Shown here: positions 42,606 to 50,719 of the stretch, one piece after another
Layout of the letters: every line of letters begins with the position of its first letter
Numbering within the stretch: the stretch's first letter is position 1
Assembly (NCBI GenBank): GCA_944324965.1
Contig: CALUYH010000006.1
Span: 28,875 to 92,874 of the forward strand
DNA: 64,000 nucleotides
From: Candidatus Avelusimicrobium gallinaceum
Lineage (GTDB): Bacteria > Elusimicrobiota > Elusimicrobia > Elusimicrobiales > Elusimicrobiaceae
Direction: 5' to 3'
Notes under the pieces: generated by a model
What the model was told of the DNA's origin: nothing
Databases searched by the model: none
Seen by the model: only the letters and a program-made list of their open reading frames with translations
Translations under genes and position numbers: made by a program

Positions 42606-43409
42606 ATGAGAGCTTGCTGCCTGTTTGTCCTCTTGGTTATCTTAGCGGCGCCCGCAGGGTTGGCTCAAAACAACCACGTGTGGATTGCCGAGCAAAACGC
42701 CCCCGCCGTAGTGGCCGTAAACGTGGCCAAAACGGACGGCTCCACGTTTACCGGGACGGGCTTTGTCCTCACGCCGGACGGTCTGATTGCCACCAGCCGG
42801 CACGTGTCGGAAAACGCCCTCTACATCAACATTACGTTTAACAACGGCGCCGTATCGGGCGAGGCTGCCAACGTGGCCTCCGCCGGAAATGTGGATTTGT
42901 CTTTGCTTAAAATTCAGGCGCGCAACCTGCCCCACGTAACCTTGGGCAATTCGGATTTGGCCCTCCCCGGCCAAACCATCACCGTCATCGGCAACCCGCG
43001 CCGCCTGCAAAACACCATTTCCTCCGGCCTCATCAGCCAGGTACGCAAAAAAGCGGACGGCATCATTTGGCACCAAATCAGCGCTCCCATTTCCCCCAGT
43101 TCCAGCGGCAGCCCCGTGTTCAATGCCGCGGGCGAAGTCATTTCCGTCGCGTTTGCCAGCTACAAGGGCGAAGGAAACCAAAACCTGAACTTTGCCATTC
43201 CTTCCAATTACTTAAAAGAGCTTGTGCGGGCCGCCGGCTACACCTTGCCGCAGACGCCCGTTCCCGCACAGCCGACGGCAGAACCCGTTTCGGACAATCC
43301 GCTTTGGGCCCATATTCAAAAATCGTGGCAAATCTGCAAACAACTGTGGCACAAATGGTTCCCGGGCGACGCACAAAACACCCTTGAAAAATCAGCTTCA
43401 AACGGGTAG
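42606..43409 (+). CDS. HtrA-like trypsin-fold protease, no PDZ domain
   Basis: This 267-residue exported protein has a signal peptide (MRACCLFVLLVILAAPAGLA) and a chymotrypsin-like domain of the HtrA type. The triad can be read: His in LIATSRHVSE, Asp in NVDLSLLKI and Ser in SPSSSGSPVFN. The usual GNSGGP around the serine is SSSGSP here, so the oxyanion hole may differ. There is no PDZ domain; a Pro-rich linker and a short Trp-rich C-terminal helix (residues 228-250) follow. It probably degrades or processes envelope proteins. The next gene, 75 bases on, has its own promoter. Confidence 0.82.
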   Translation: MRACCLFVLLVILAAPAGLAQNNHVWIAEQNAPAVVAVNVAKTDGSTFTGTGFVLTPDGLIATSRHVSENALYINITFNNGAVSGEAANVASAGNVDLSLLKIQARNLPHVTLGNSDLALPGQTITVIGNPRRLQNTISSGLISQVRKKADGIIWHQISAPISPSSSGSPVFNAAGEVISVAFASYKGEGNQNLNFAIPSNYLKELVRAAGYTLPQTPVPAQPTAEPVSDNPLWAHIQKSWQICKQLWHKWFPGDAQNTLEKSASNG

Positions 43410-43414
43410 ACTAT

Positions 43415-43423
43415 TGGTATAAG
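43415..43423 (+). promoter_or_regulatory. Extended -10 promoter of the 646-residue protein
   Basis: TGGTATAAG lies about 61 bases before the ATG at 43485. The leader contains a hairpin CGCGG-GATT-CCGCG near 43436-43449. Confidence 0.4.
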
Positions 43424-43484
43424 CCGGTTTAGGGCGCGGGATTCCGCGGCTCTCGCCGGAAATTTGTTATTAGTCGGGGTATTT

Positions 43485-45425
43485 ATGAAGAAAACAGCTT
43501 TTAAAATAATTCTGTTTGTGGTTTGTTTGGCACTGGTCGTTTTCTTATTATTGCCGTTTTTACAAACGCCCGCAGCCCAGCCGACCGGTCTGCAAACGGC
43601 GCAAACCGCTAATCCGCAAATTTTTACGTCCAACCCGCTGACGGCCTTGGTCAACCGTATTGCGCGGTTTTTCACCAACCGCAACAAAAAGCAATCCGCC
43701 CCCCAAACGCTGACCAACCGTCAGGCCGACGAGCAGTTTGGCACCCCGGTGGACGAACAGGAACTGTACGCCGATGCCCGCGCCGCCACCCAAAATTACA
43801 TTTCTACCGAAGCCGCCCCGCAAGCCGGGGAGCAAGCACGCGGCTCGTTTGGGGATGCTTCCCTGCAAACGGAAGAAGGCGACTGGGTACTCATCCGACA
43901 AACCGCTCCGGAAGACGCCGTGCGGGGTATGCACGAAATCAACACCAAGGACAACCCCTACGATATTTACGTGCGCCAGGAACGCGCCGCCCGCTTTGAC
44001 CCGGCCGCTCAATCCGCCCCCAAGCAAGAATTGCCGGATTCCAAATGGGCGCGTTTGTTCAATCCGATTAAAAGGTTCCTCGGATTTGATACGCCCAAAG
44101 CCGCCAATACCGGAAGTTTCTCCGGCTCCGGCCGGGAAGAAGGCGCCCGCCTGGCGTCCTCCGAACGGATGGGCTCCAGCCGCGATACGTCCGTTTCGTC
44201 CTCCGGCTCGGCTTCCGCCGGCATGGATATGCCGTCTTTCGGTGCCACGGGAGCGACCGCCGAGAACGCCGCGCCTGAACAGAATGCCGCGTCCCTCCTG
44301 GCGTATTTAAGCCCGGATTACGTGTTAAACGAAGTGGCCGACTCGCTGGCGGATGCCAAATATCCCAACCCGCAAAACAACAAAGACCGCAACGCCAAAG
44401 AAGCCTACCGTCAGGAACGCATGGCGGAAGCGCGGCAATACTTTTTGGAACGCTCGCAGGAGCGCTTAAACCGCTTAGCCGCCGGACAGGAACCGCAGGA
44501 CGAGCTGAAAAATATGTTGGAATTTTCTTGTCTGAACAAAGCCCCGCGGCCGGTCAAATCTTCCGCTTGTATGGAAGACAACCCGGACTCCAAACCGGCT
44601 ACCAAACAGCAATTGCAGGACGTAAAACTCAAAAACCAACAGGACTTTTACCAAAAAACGCACCTGCCTATGCCGCCTGCCCCCATTACGCCCATCATCG
44701 GCCGGGCCACAGGCTTGCCGGAGGAAGAAATCGACGAATCCGTCACCTCGCCCGACTACACCAAAACGATGGAAATTTATCAGTTTATGTTGCAAAACGA
44801 GGATTGCTCCTCCAAGCCGTGCTACTGGGTAGCCAATGCGCACCAGAACAACACCGAACTGTCGGACTCGGTGGCGGCTTCCGGCGCCGTGTTTAAAGGC
44901 GACCCGCTGGATAAATACAACCAAATTGAACAGCAGTTTACGCAATACAAGCTGGCCCAGCTGCCGCCAAACGCCACCGAAGAGGAAAAGCAGGCCGCCC
45001 AAGCCCAGGCCGAGCAGTTTGCCCCGCCCTACATTTTGTACACGGTGGACAACTTAAAGGCCATCCAGGCAAAAAACAACGAAGCCATGCGCAACCGTGA
45101 CATTCAGGGCGGCGCCGCGTTGTACGCGCTGACGGCCCCCATCGGCCAGCAATTAAGCAAGGATTTGAACTCCACCATTTTCTTTTACGGTAAAGACGAT
45201 TCCTTCATCAACGCGGACGAAAACCCCTCGTTTGAGGCCCGCTCGCACGTGTTGACGGAAACGCTGGCCGACCAAATCCAATTCTTCCAGCAAGTCGCGC
45301 AGGAACTGCGGCGCAACACCTCGCAGGAAATCGTGCAGGACCAAACCCGCGCCAAAGCGCAAGAATTGCAGCAGGAATTCCAAAAAGGCCGCAAAGCCTA
45401 CGACAAACAACACGGCGGCCGATAG
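43485..45425 (+). CDS. Large membrane-anchored or exported protein of unknown function
   Basis: I do not recognise this 646-residue protein. It starts MKKTAFKIILFVVCLALVVFLLLPFLQ, a signal anchor or signal peptide. Residues 30-280 are low-complexity and probably disordered, rich in Ala, Gln, Ser and Pro, with one Ser/Gly stretch (SVSSSGSASAGM). The C-terminal half is helical and charged, with four Cys in two groups (FSCLNK/SACMED and EDCSSKPCYW) that may form disulfides, and ends in a Gln-rich helix. The ATG at 43485 is chosen for the signal sequence. The gene ends at a strong terminator. A structural envelope role is possible but unproven. Confidence 0.75.
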   Translation: MKKTAFKIILFVVCLALVVFLLLPFLQTPAAQPTGLQTAQTANPQIFTSNPLTALVNRIARFFTNRNKKQSAPQTLTNRQADEQFGTPVDEQELYADARAATQNYISTEAAPQAGEQARGSFGDASLQTEEGDWVLIRQTAPEDAVRGMHEINTKDNPYDIYVRQERAARFDPAAQSAPKQELPDSKWARLFNPIKRFLGFDTPKAANTGSFSGSGREEGARLASSERMGSSRDTSVSSSGSASAGMDMPSFGATGATAENAAPEQNAASLLAYLSPDYVLNEVADSLADAKYPNPQNNKDRNAKEAYRQERMAEARQYFLERSQERLNRLAAGQEPQDELKNMLEFSCLNKAPRPVKSSACMEDNPDSKPATKQQLQDVKLKNQQDFYQKTHLPMPPAPITPIIGRATGLPEEEIDESVTSPDYTKTMEIYQFMLQNEDCSSKPCYWVANAHQNNTELSDSVAASGAVFKGDPLDKYNQIEQQFTQYKLAQLPPNATEEEKQAAQAQAEQFAPPYILYTVDNLKAIQAKNNEAMRNRDIQGGAALYALTAPIGQQLSKDLNSTIFFYGKDDSFINADENPSFEARSHVLTETLADQIQFFQQVAQELRRNTSQEIVQDQTRAKAQELQQEFQKGRKAYDKQHGGR

Positions 45426-45446
45426 GTCCCGTTGCCCCGCTTTTGC

Positions 45447-45475
45447 ACGCCCCCGCCAAACGGGGGCGTTTTTTG
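45447..45475 (+). terminator. Terminator before the envelope operon
   Basis: The stem ACGCCCCCG / CGGGGGCGT with a CCAAA loop is followed by T6. Confidence 0.88.
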
Positions 45476-45523
45476 CAGGGGGCCTAATCCTTTTTCCGGG
45501 TTTCATTTCTATCCAAAAACGGG

Positions 45524-45584
45524 TATAATTTCTATATCGGTTTCGCGCGCGCCCGTGCGTACGAAGCAACCCTAACTCAAGGAG
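45524..45584 (+). promoter_or_regulatory. Promoter and ribosome binding site of the six-gene envelope operon
   Basis: TATAAT at 45524-45529 is the likely -10, giving a leader of about 57 bases. AAGGAG at 45579-45584 precedes the ATG at 45593. This is the only promoter I can see for the six genes that follow. Confidence 0.55.
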
Positions 45585-45592
45585 CCCGGTTT

Positions 45593-46147
45593 ATGAAAAA
45601 ACTCTTCAGCCTTTTGCTGGTTTCTTCCCTGCTGGCGCTGGCGGGATGCCACGCCCAAAAAGAATCCCCCTACAACCGCACCGACGATAAACAGGATTAC
45701 GAACGCTTGCTGCGCACCCACATTTTTGCCGCGTGCGAACACATCGGCAAACCGTATGCCACCTATTCGCTGGCTACGTTAAACAAAGGTCCGTCCGACG
45801 ATAACCCCTACTACAAAGTAACGTTCTACAACGGGCCCTGCAAAGGCAAAGTGCTCTGGACCAAAGACGTTTTGTTAAAAACCGCTCCCGTGGGCGCCGA
45901 ACCGCTGCCCAAAGGTACGGTGTTGCTGCGCAACTTCTGGAACCCGGCCGAACCCTACGACCAGGAAAAAACCGACCGCTGGAACATTGGCGTCGTATCC
46001 AGCTCGGCCCGCTTGGATAAAGGCATTGTGGACCTGGAATTCCCGCGCGACCGCAACGACTTTATGCCCGCGCGCGAAGGCGTGTATTTGCACAACGTGC
46101 GCTACATCACCAAACCGGAAGTGAAGGACATCCGCACCTTCCTGTAA
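45593..46147 (+). CDS. Lipoprotein of unknown function, first gene of envelope operon
   Basis: This 184-residue lipoprotein has the signal MKKLFSLLLVSSLLALAGC with Cys19 lipidated. The mature part is a compact mixed domain with two further Cys (FAACEHIG and NGPCKGKVLW) that could form a disulfide, and with conserved-looking aromatic motifs NPYYKVTFYNG and LRNFWNPAEPYD. I cannot assign a family. It leads a six-gene operon with a YjbH-like barrel 22 bases downstream, and may act with it as an outer-membrane lipoprotein partner. Confidence 0.75.
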   Translation: MKKLFSLLLVSSLLALAGCHAQKESPYNRTDDKQDYERLLRTHIFAACEHIGKPYATYSLATLNKGPSDDNPYYKVTFYNGPCKGKVLWTKDVLLKTAPVGAEPLPKGTVLLRNFWNPAEPYDQEKTDRWNIGVVSSSARLDKGIVDLEFPRDRNDFMPAREGVYLHNVRYITKPEVKDIRTFL

Positions 46148-46169
46148 GATTTAAAAAGGATTACACTGT

Positions 46170-46901
46170 ATGAAAATGAAAACTTATTTAGCCGTATTGT
46201 TTTGTATGCTCTGTCCGTTTGCGCTGCAAGCCGCGCAAGGGGACCCCATCAGCCTGGAAACCATGATTATTGACGTTCCCACCGCCGAAACATTGGACCG
46301 CTACCAGGCGTCTTTCTTAACCCGCGCCTACGACCACGGAGCCGTGATGGAAAGCATTGATTTCGGCGTTTTCCCCCGCATTAACATCGGCGTCAGCGTG
46401 GCCGCACACGCGTTGCTCGGCTCGTCGGACGATGTGCGCGTACTGGACCCGGACTTCCAAGTAAAATGGAAAATTTTTGACGGCAGCCTCTACCTGCCGG
46501 CCATTGCCATCGGCTACGACGGCCGCCGCTACGGCTACGGCTACAACGACCAGCGCATCTACACCGACACGAATGAATACATGGATAACCGCAAAGGCGG
46601 CTACCTTACCTTCTCGCGGGAAATTATCGTTCCGGGGCTCAATGCCACCTTGGGGCTCAACTTTGCCGATTTTGATTGGAAGGACCTCTATTGGTTTACC
46701 GGGATGTATTACAACATCGCCGATAAAATCGGGCTGTTGGCCGAATGGGACGGCATCCGCAACGTGCGTGATTCCCGGCTGAACTTGGGCGCGCGCTTTT
46801 ACCTGCATCCGTCCTTGGCGCTGGACGCCGCCGTGCGCCGCGTGGGCCGCGGGGACGAAAGCGAACGCATTTTGCAAATCCGCTACGTAACCAGCTTTTA
46901 A
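46170..46901 (+). CDS. YjbH-like outer membrane beta-barrel protein
   Basis: This 243-residue exported protein has a signal peptide (MKMKTYLAVLFCMLCPFALQA). The mature part opens with IDVPTAETLDRYQASF and then alternates short hydrophobic strands with turns, for example SIDFGVFPRINIGVSVAAHALLG and LYLPAIAIGYDG. It ends with a terminal aromatic (RYVTSF), typical of an outer-membrane barrel recognised by BamA. The MPTAETL-like opening and the PAIAIGYDG motif recall YjbH, involved in exopolysaccharide export. It is much shorter than YjbH, so the match is partial. Confidence 0.65.
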   Translation: MKMKTYLAVLFCMLCPFALQAAQGDPISLETMIIDVPTAETLDRYQASFLTRAYDHGAVMESIDFGVFPRINIGVSVAAHALLGSSDDVRVLDPDFQVKWKIFDGSLYLPAIAIGYDGRRYGYGYNDQRIYTDTNEYMDNRKGGYLTFSREIIVPGLNATLGLNFADFDWKDLYWFTGMYYNIADKIGLLAEWDGIRNVRDSRLNLGARFYLHPSLALDAAVRRVGRGDESERILQIRYVTSF

Positions 46902-46910
46902 GAGGGTGTT

Positions 46911-47372
46911 ATGAATCAACCCATCCAAACTACCGACCAGCCGAATTTTAACAGAAGGACGATTTTTATCAAAAAAAATCTCCAAATCCGCTACATGATG
47001 CTGATGATTATGAGCGTGCTGTGCGGGCTGGCCATTATGACGTTTGAACTGACGGCCACTTTAAACGACCTATTTGACAAATACCCCGTACTGGTCCAGC
47101 CGATTTACGACCAGTTCCTGCCGGTGGCGGCGTCGTTCTTCTACAAAATTGCCATCTATTTGCTGTTTGTGGTCATTATCTCGGCCATTTTATCCCACAA
47201 AATGGCGGGGCCGGTATACCGTTTTGAACAAACCTGCAAAGCCATTGCCAAGGGCGATTATTCCCAACGGGTGCACCTGCGCAAAGGCGACCAAATGATG
47301 GAATTGCAGGACGAATTTAACAAAATGATGGACCATATAGAAGCAGACATCAAAAAACAAAAGCCATCATAA
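46911..47372 (+). CDS. HAMP-domain membrane protein without output domain
   Basis: This 153-residue inner-membrane protein has two membrane helices, around residues 28-46 and 75-97, with a short periplasmic loop between. A HAMP-like linker follows (residues 98-150: SHKMAGPVYRFEQTCKAIAKGDYS and QDEFNKMMDHIE). HAMP domains pass signals from membrane to cytoplasmic output domains, but none is attached and the frame ends cleanly. It may act as an adaptor that binds another sensor, or sense the envelope for this operon. It lies 9 bases after the barrel gene and 10 before tolC-like. Confidence 0.75.
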   Translation: MNQPIQTTDQPNFNRRTIFIKKNLQIRYMMLMIMSVLCGLAIMTFELTATLNDLFDKYPVLVQPIYDQFLPVAASFFYKIAIYLLFVVIISAILSHKMAGPVYRFEQTCKAIAKGDYSQRVHLRKGDQMMELQDEFNKMMDHIEADIKKQKPS

Positions 47373-47382
47373 CGGGGGGTGT

Positions 47383-48684
47383 ATGAAACGAATTACCGCG
47401 CTTTTGCTGGCGCTTTTGCTAGGGGTACCGGCTTTTGCGCAAAAAGAATACGGGCTAAAATTCTCCAGCTTAATGAACGACAACCTGACGCTTGAAAACG
47501 CTATCCGGCTGGGGTTGGAAAACAGTTCCGAATTTTTAACCGCCAAGCAAGACATCATCATCGCGGAACAAAAAGTAAGCGAAGCCAAGTTCCGCTATCT
47601 GCCGCAATTTTCCTTGCAGGGCACGGCCACGTTGTACGACCTGGATTACCCCATGGTCCTGCCGGACTCGGTAGCCAACCGCTTTTTGCCGGGCAACGGC
47701 CTGTACGGGGAAAAAGACCAATTCTACGGCGTAGGCATTACCGCCACGCAATACCTCTACACGGGCGGACGCATCAGCGGCACGCTTAAAATGGCCCGCG
47801 CCAACCTCAAGCAAGTGCAAAGCCGCTACGAAATCGTCAAAAACCAAGTCGTGCTCAACATCAAAAAAGCCTTTACCGATTTGCTCTACGCCCAGCACAA
47901 CGCCAAGCTCGCGCAAGAAGTGTGGAGCCTGGCCGAAAAATGGTACGCCAAGCCCTCCGGCGATATGTGGACCAAAATCCGCATCCGCGCCTTGCTGGCC
48001 GATTTAAAAAGCTCCCGCAACCAGGCGCAAAGCGAACTGAAAAAAGCGCAGCTGGCGATGCTGGTGAATTTGAACAAAGAGCTCAACGCCCGCATCACGA
48101 TTAAAGGGGACTTTTCCCCCGTCAAAACAGATTGGGACCTTCCGCATATGAGCCTGTGGGCCATGGAGTTCCGCCCCGAATTAAAGTCCGCCATTTACGC
48201 CTTGGAAGCCGACAACATCGCCATTGACCTGGCCCTTTCCAAGCGCTACCCAGACATTATTTTAAACGCATCGTACGAAAAACTCGGCGAAGAAAGTTTG
48301 GACGACGTAAACAAACAGGTTTCTTTGGCCGTGCGCCTGCCGATTCCGTACAATCTGTCGGAACAGTTGGCCGAAAAGAAGGCCAGCCAGCAAAAAAGCG
48401 CCCTGCGCCGCGCCGCGATTGAAGACAAAATCCGCGTGCAGGTGGCCGAAAGTTTTGAAAATATGCTCTTCTGGCAGCAGGAAGTGCTGGACCGCCAGGC
48501 CGCGTATGACGATTTGAACAAATTGCTTTCCCAGGCCTCCAAAAACCAGCCCAAAACGGGCACCGCCCCGCTGGAAGGGCTGCAGGATTACCTCAAATCC
48601 GCCCAGGGATACTTCCAAGCTGTGCGCAATAACCACATTGCAAAGGCCGAATTGGAATGGGCCATCGGCCAGGATTTAGAATGA
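47383..48684 (+). CDS. TolC-family outer membrane efflux channel
   Basis: This 433-residue exported protein has a signal peptide (MKRITALLLALLLGVPAFA). The body has the two helical-barrel repeats of TolC/OEP proteins, opening with NLTLENAIRLGLENSSEFLTAKQDI and, in the second half, SLWAMEFRPELKSAIYALE. Family members form trimeric channels for type I secretion or drug efflux. No adaptor or inner-membrane pump gene is in this operon, so the channel must borrow one or do something else. Its stop overlaps the patatin start as ATGA. Confidence 0.85.
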   Translation: MKRITALLLALLLGVPAFAQKEYGLKFSSLMNDNLTLENAIRLGLENSSEFLTAKQDIIIAEQKVSEAKFRYLPQFSLQGTATLYDLDYPMVLPDSVANRFLPGNGLYGEKDQFYGVGITATQYLYTGGRISGTLKMARANLKQVQSRYEIVKNQVVLNIKKAFTDLLYAQHNAKLAQEVWSLAEKWYAKPSGDMWTKIRIRALLADLKSSRNQAQSELKKAQLAMLVNLNKELNARITIKGDFSPVKTDWDLPHMSLWAMEFRPELKSAIYALEADNIAIDLALSKRYPDIILNASYEKLGEESLDDVNKQVSLAVRLPIPYNLSEQLAEKKASQQKSALRRAAIEDKIRVQVAESFENMLFWQQEVLDRQAAYDDLNKLLSQASKNQPKTGTAPLEGLQDYLKSAQGYFQAVRNNHIAKAELEWAIGQDLE

Positions 48685-49652
48685 CCGCCCGCTGGCGCCG
48701 CACCGTTTGCGGCTGGCTGGCAACAGCCGTGCTGGGGTGCTTAGGCACGCCGGCGGGGGCGCTGCCCGTTCAAACCGACGACGAAATCCTGCGCGATTTT
48801 ATGTGGCGTCGCTTTACGTCCATCCCCAAGCAGGAGCGCCCCAAAATCGGGCTGGCGCTTTCGGCCGGGGGTGTACGCGGGTTTGCCCATGTGGGCGTGC
48901 TGGAAGTGTTGGATAACGCCGGCGTGCCGATTGATATGATGGCCGGAACGTCTATGGGGTCGGTGGTGGGCTCGCTGTATGCGGCGGGGCTGCCGACGGA
49001 AAAACTGTGGGAAATCAGCGACCATATGTCCATGGACCAAATCACCCCGGACTTTAACGTCATCGGTCTGTTCCGCTTTTTGTTTGCCCGCAAGCTGCCT
49101 TCCTCGGCCAATTTGGTCAATTTCTTTCACGAACAAATCGGCGACATGCGCTTTGAAGATTTGCAAACGCCGTTCACGTGTTCGGCCATGGACATTAAAA
49201 CCGGCGAACGCGTGGTGTTCAACTCCGGCCCGCTGGCCATTGCCGTGCGCGCCAGCATGAACATCCCGGGCGTATTTGAACCCGTGCAATACCGCCACCG
49301 GGCATTGGTGGACGGAGCCGTGGTGGATTATCTGCCGGTGGAAACGGTTAAACTGATGGGGGCGGACTATGTGATTGCTTCCGTCACCCCGCCGGATTTT
49401 GCTTCCACCACGCCGCAATCGGTGGCGGCCTATTTGCTGCGCGTGGGCGATGTGCGCGGCGCCGCAATGATTGAAGAATCCGCCCAAAAGGCCAATTTCG
49501 TGCTTACCAACCGCGTGTTGGACACGGGCACGTTGGAGCTGAACAAGCTGCACAAAGCCGGCGAAGTGGGCATTATAGAAGCCAACCGCCATTTAGGAGA
49601 ACTGCAGGAGGACATCCTGCTTTTTACACTGCCTTATGTTTTTAAACCGTAA
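48681..49652 (+). CDS. Exported patatin-like phospholipase
   Basis: This 323-residue protein has an N-terminal signal (RTVCGWLATAVLGCLGTPAGA), so the domain should be in the envelope, not the cytosol. The patatin domain is complete: oxyanion motif SAGGVRGFAHVGVLE, nucleophile elbow GTSMGSVVG and catalytic Asp in LVDGAVVDYLP. It resembles the RssA/YjjU type of bacterial patatins. It could remodel phospholipids or process acylated substrates. It starts at the ATG overlapping the tolC-like stop, and its end overlaps the TPR gene by 17 bases, which couples the three. Confidence 0.87.
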   Translation: MTARWRRTVCGWLATAVLGCLGTPAGALPVQTDDEILRDFMWRRFTSIPKQERPKIGLALSAGGVRGFAHVGVLEVLDNAGVPIDMMAGTSMGSVVGSLYAAGLPTEKLWEISDHMSMDQITPDFNVIGLFRFLFARKLPSSANLVNFFHEQIGDMRFEDLQTPFTCSAMDIKTGERVVFNSGPLAIAVRASMNIPGVFEPVQYRHRALVDGAVVDYLPVETVKLMGADYVIASVTPPDFASTTPQSVAAYLLRVGDVRGAAMIEESAQKANFVLTNRVLDTGTLELNKLHKAGEVGIIEANRHLGELQEDILLFTLPYVFKP

Positions 49653-50616
49653 TGTATGGATTTGTTTGCTGGGCACGGCGCTCTTGGGCGGTTGTTCGGC
49701 CACCCAAACGGGCATTTTGGGCTTGGCCCCGGCGGGCGACCGCAAGGAATACGTCCAAGCGCGCGACCTGTATTCCTCCGGCAACTACACCCAAGCCATT
49801 GAACATCTGTCCGAGTATATTTACAAGACCAAAAACGTCAAACGCCGCGAGGCCCGCGCCTACCGCTTGCTGGGGATGAGTTACGAACAGCTCGGCCAGC
49901 TGAGTAAAGCGCTGGAAGTGTATCTGGAAGCCTTGGAATTCCACCCGGATAACGTCCCCCTGTTGCTGGCCGCCGCCAGCCTGTACCAACGGACGGACTT
50001 GGTGGACCGCTCCATTGAACTCTACGAACGGGTGCTCGCGCAGGAGCCGGACAATTTGGAAGCGCTTTCCGGCCAGGGCGCCAATTACAGCAAAATGGGG
50101 TTCTATTCCCGCGCGCGGTTTTTTTACGATAAATTTTTTGAATTAAACCCCGCCGCGGAGCCCGTCTACCGCGCCCGCTACGCCGAAACCTTCCTGCGCC
50201 AGCGCAACTACCCGGACGCGTTTATCAACATCACCATGGCCCTGGCCGGGGACAGTTCTTCGCCCGATTTTTGGCTGCTCAGCGCCAAAGCCTCCCGCGG
50301 GCTGGACCGCCCGCAAGCCGCCCTGGCCGATGTGGACGCCGCCCTGCTGCTGGCCCCCGACCGCCGCGATTTGCTGGCCCACAAAGCCCTCTGGCTCTAC
50401 GAAGCCGGCCGCTACCAGGACTCTATCCAAACCGCCGGTAAAATTTTGCAGCAGGATCCGGCCAACCAGCTTGCCCTGTTGATAACGGCTATGGACGAGT
50501 ATTATTTAGGCCGCAAAAAGGCCAGCCGCCGCCATATGGAAGCCGTTTTGAAAGGGGAGCCCAATTCGTTTACCGAACGCGTGGCCGAAAAGCTCGTCCA
50601 GCAACTGCATTTTTAA
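49636..50616 (+). CDS. TPR lipoprotein
   Basis: This 326-residue lipoprotein has the signal ending LLGGCSATQ with Cys20 lipidated. The rest consists of about seven tetratricopeptide repeats, for example AYRLLGMSYEQLGQLSKALEVYLEALEFHPDN and DLVDRSIELYERVLAQEPDN patterns. TPR lipoproteins scaffold envelope complexes, such as secretion or outer-membrane assembly. Being last in the operon with TolC and patatin, it probably holds them together; this is inference. It is followed by a terminator. Confidence 0.85.
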   Translation: MFLNRNVWICLLGTALLGGCSATQTGILGLAPAGDRKEYVQARDLYSSGNYTQAIEHLSEYIYKTKNVKRREARAYRLLGMSYEQLGQLSKALEVYLEALEFHPDNVPLLLAAASLYQRTDLVDRSIELYERVLAQEPDNLEALSGQGANYSKMGFYSRARFFYDKFFELNPAAEPVYRARYAETFLRQRNYPDAFINITMALAGDSSSPDFWLLSAKASRGLDRPQAALADVDAALLLAPDRRDLLAHKALWLYEAGRYQDSIQTAGKILQQDPANQLALLITAMDEYYLGRKKASRRHMEAVLKGEPNSFTERVAEKLVQQLHF

Positions 50617-50673
50617 AACTTGCCTGGTGCCCCAACCCGCCGTCCGGCAGGACCGTTCTCTCTGATTTGCCAT

Positions 50674-50703
50674 AAAAAAGCCCCGCTTACAAGCGGGGCT
50701 TTT
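50674..50703. terminator. Bidirectional terminator between TPR and TldE-like genes
   Basis: The stem AAAAGCCCCGCTT / AAGCGGGGCTTTT has A and T runs on the two sides and separates convergent operons. Confidence 0.9.
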
Positions 50704-50719
50704 GGCGTGTCTGCTTCTA

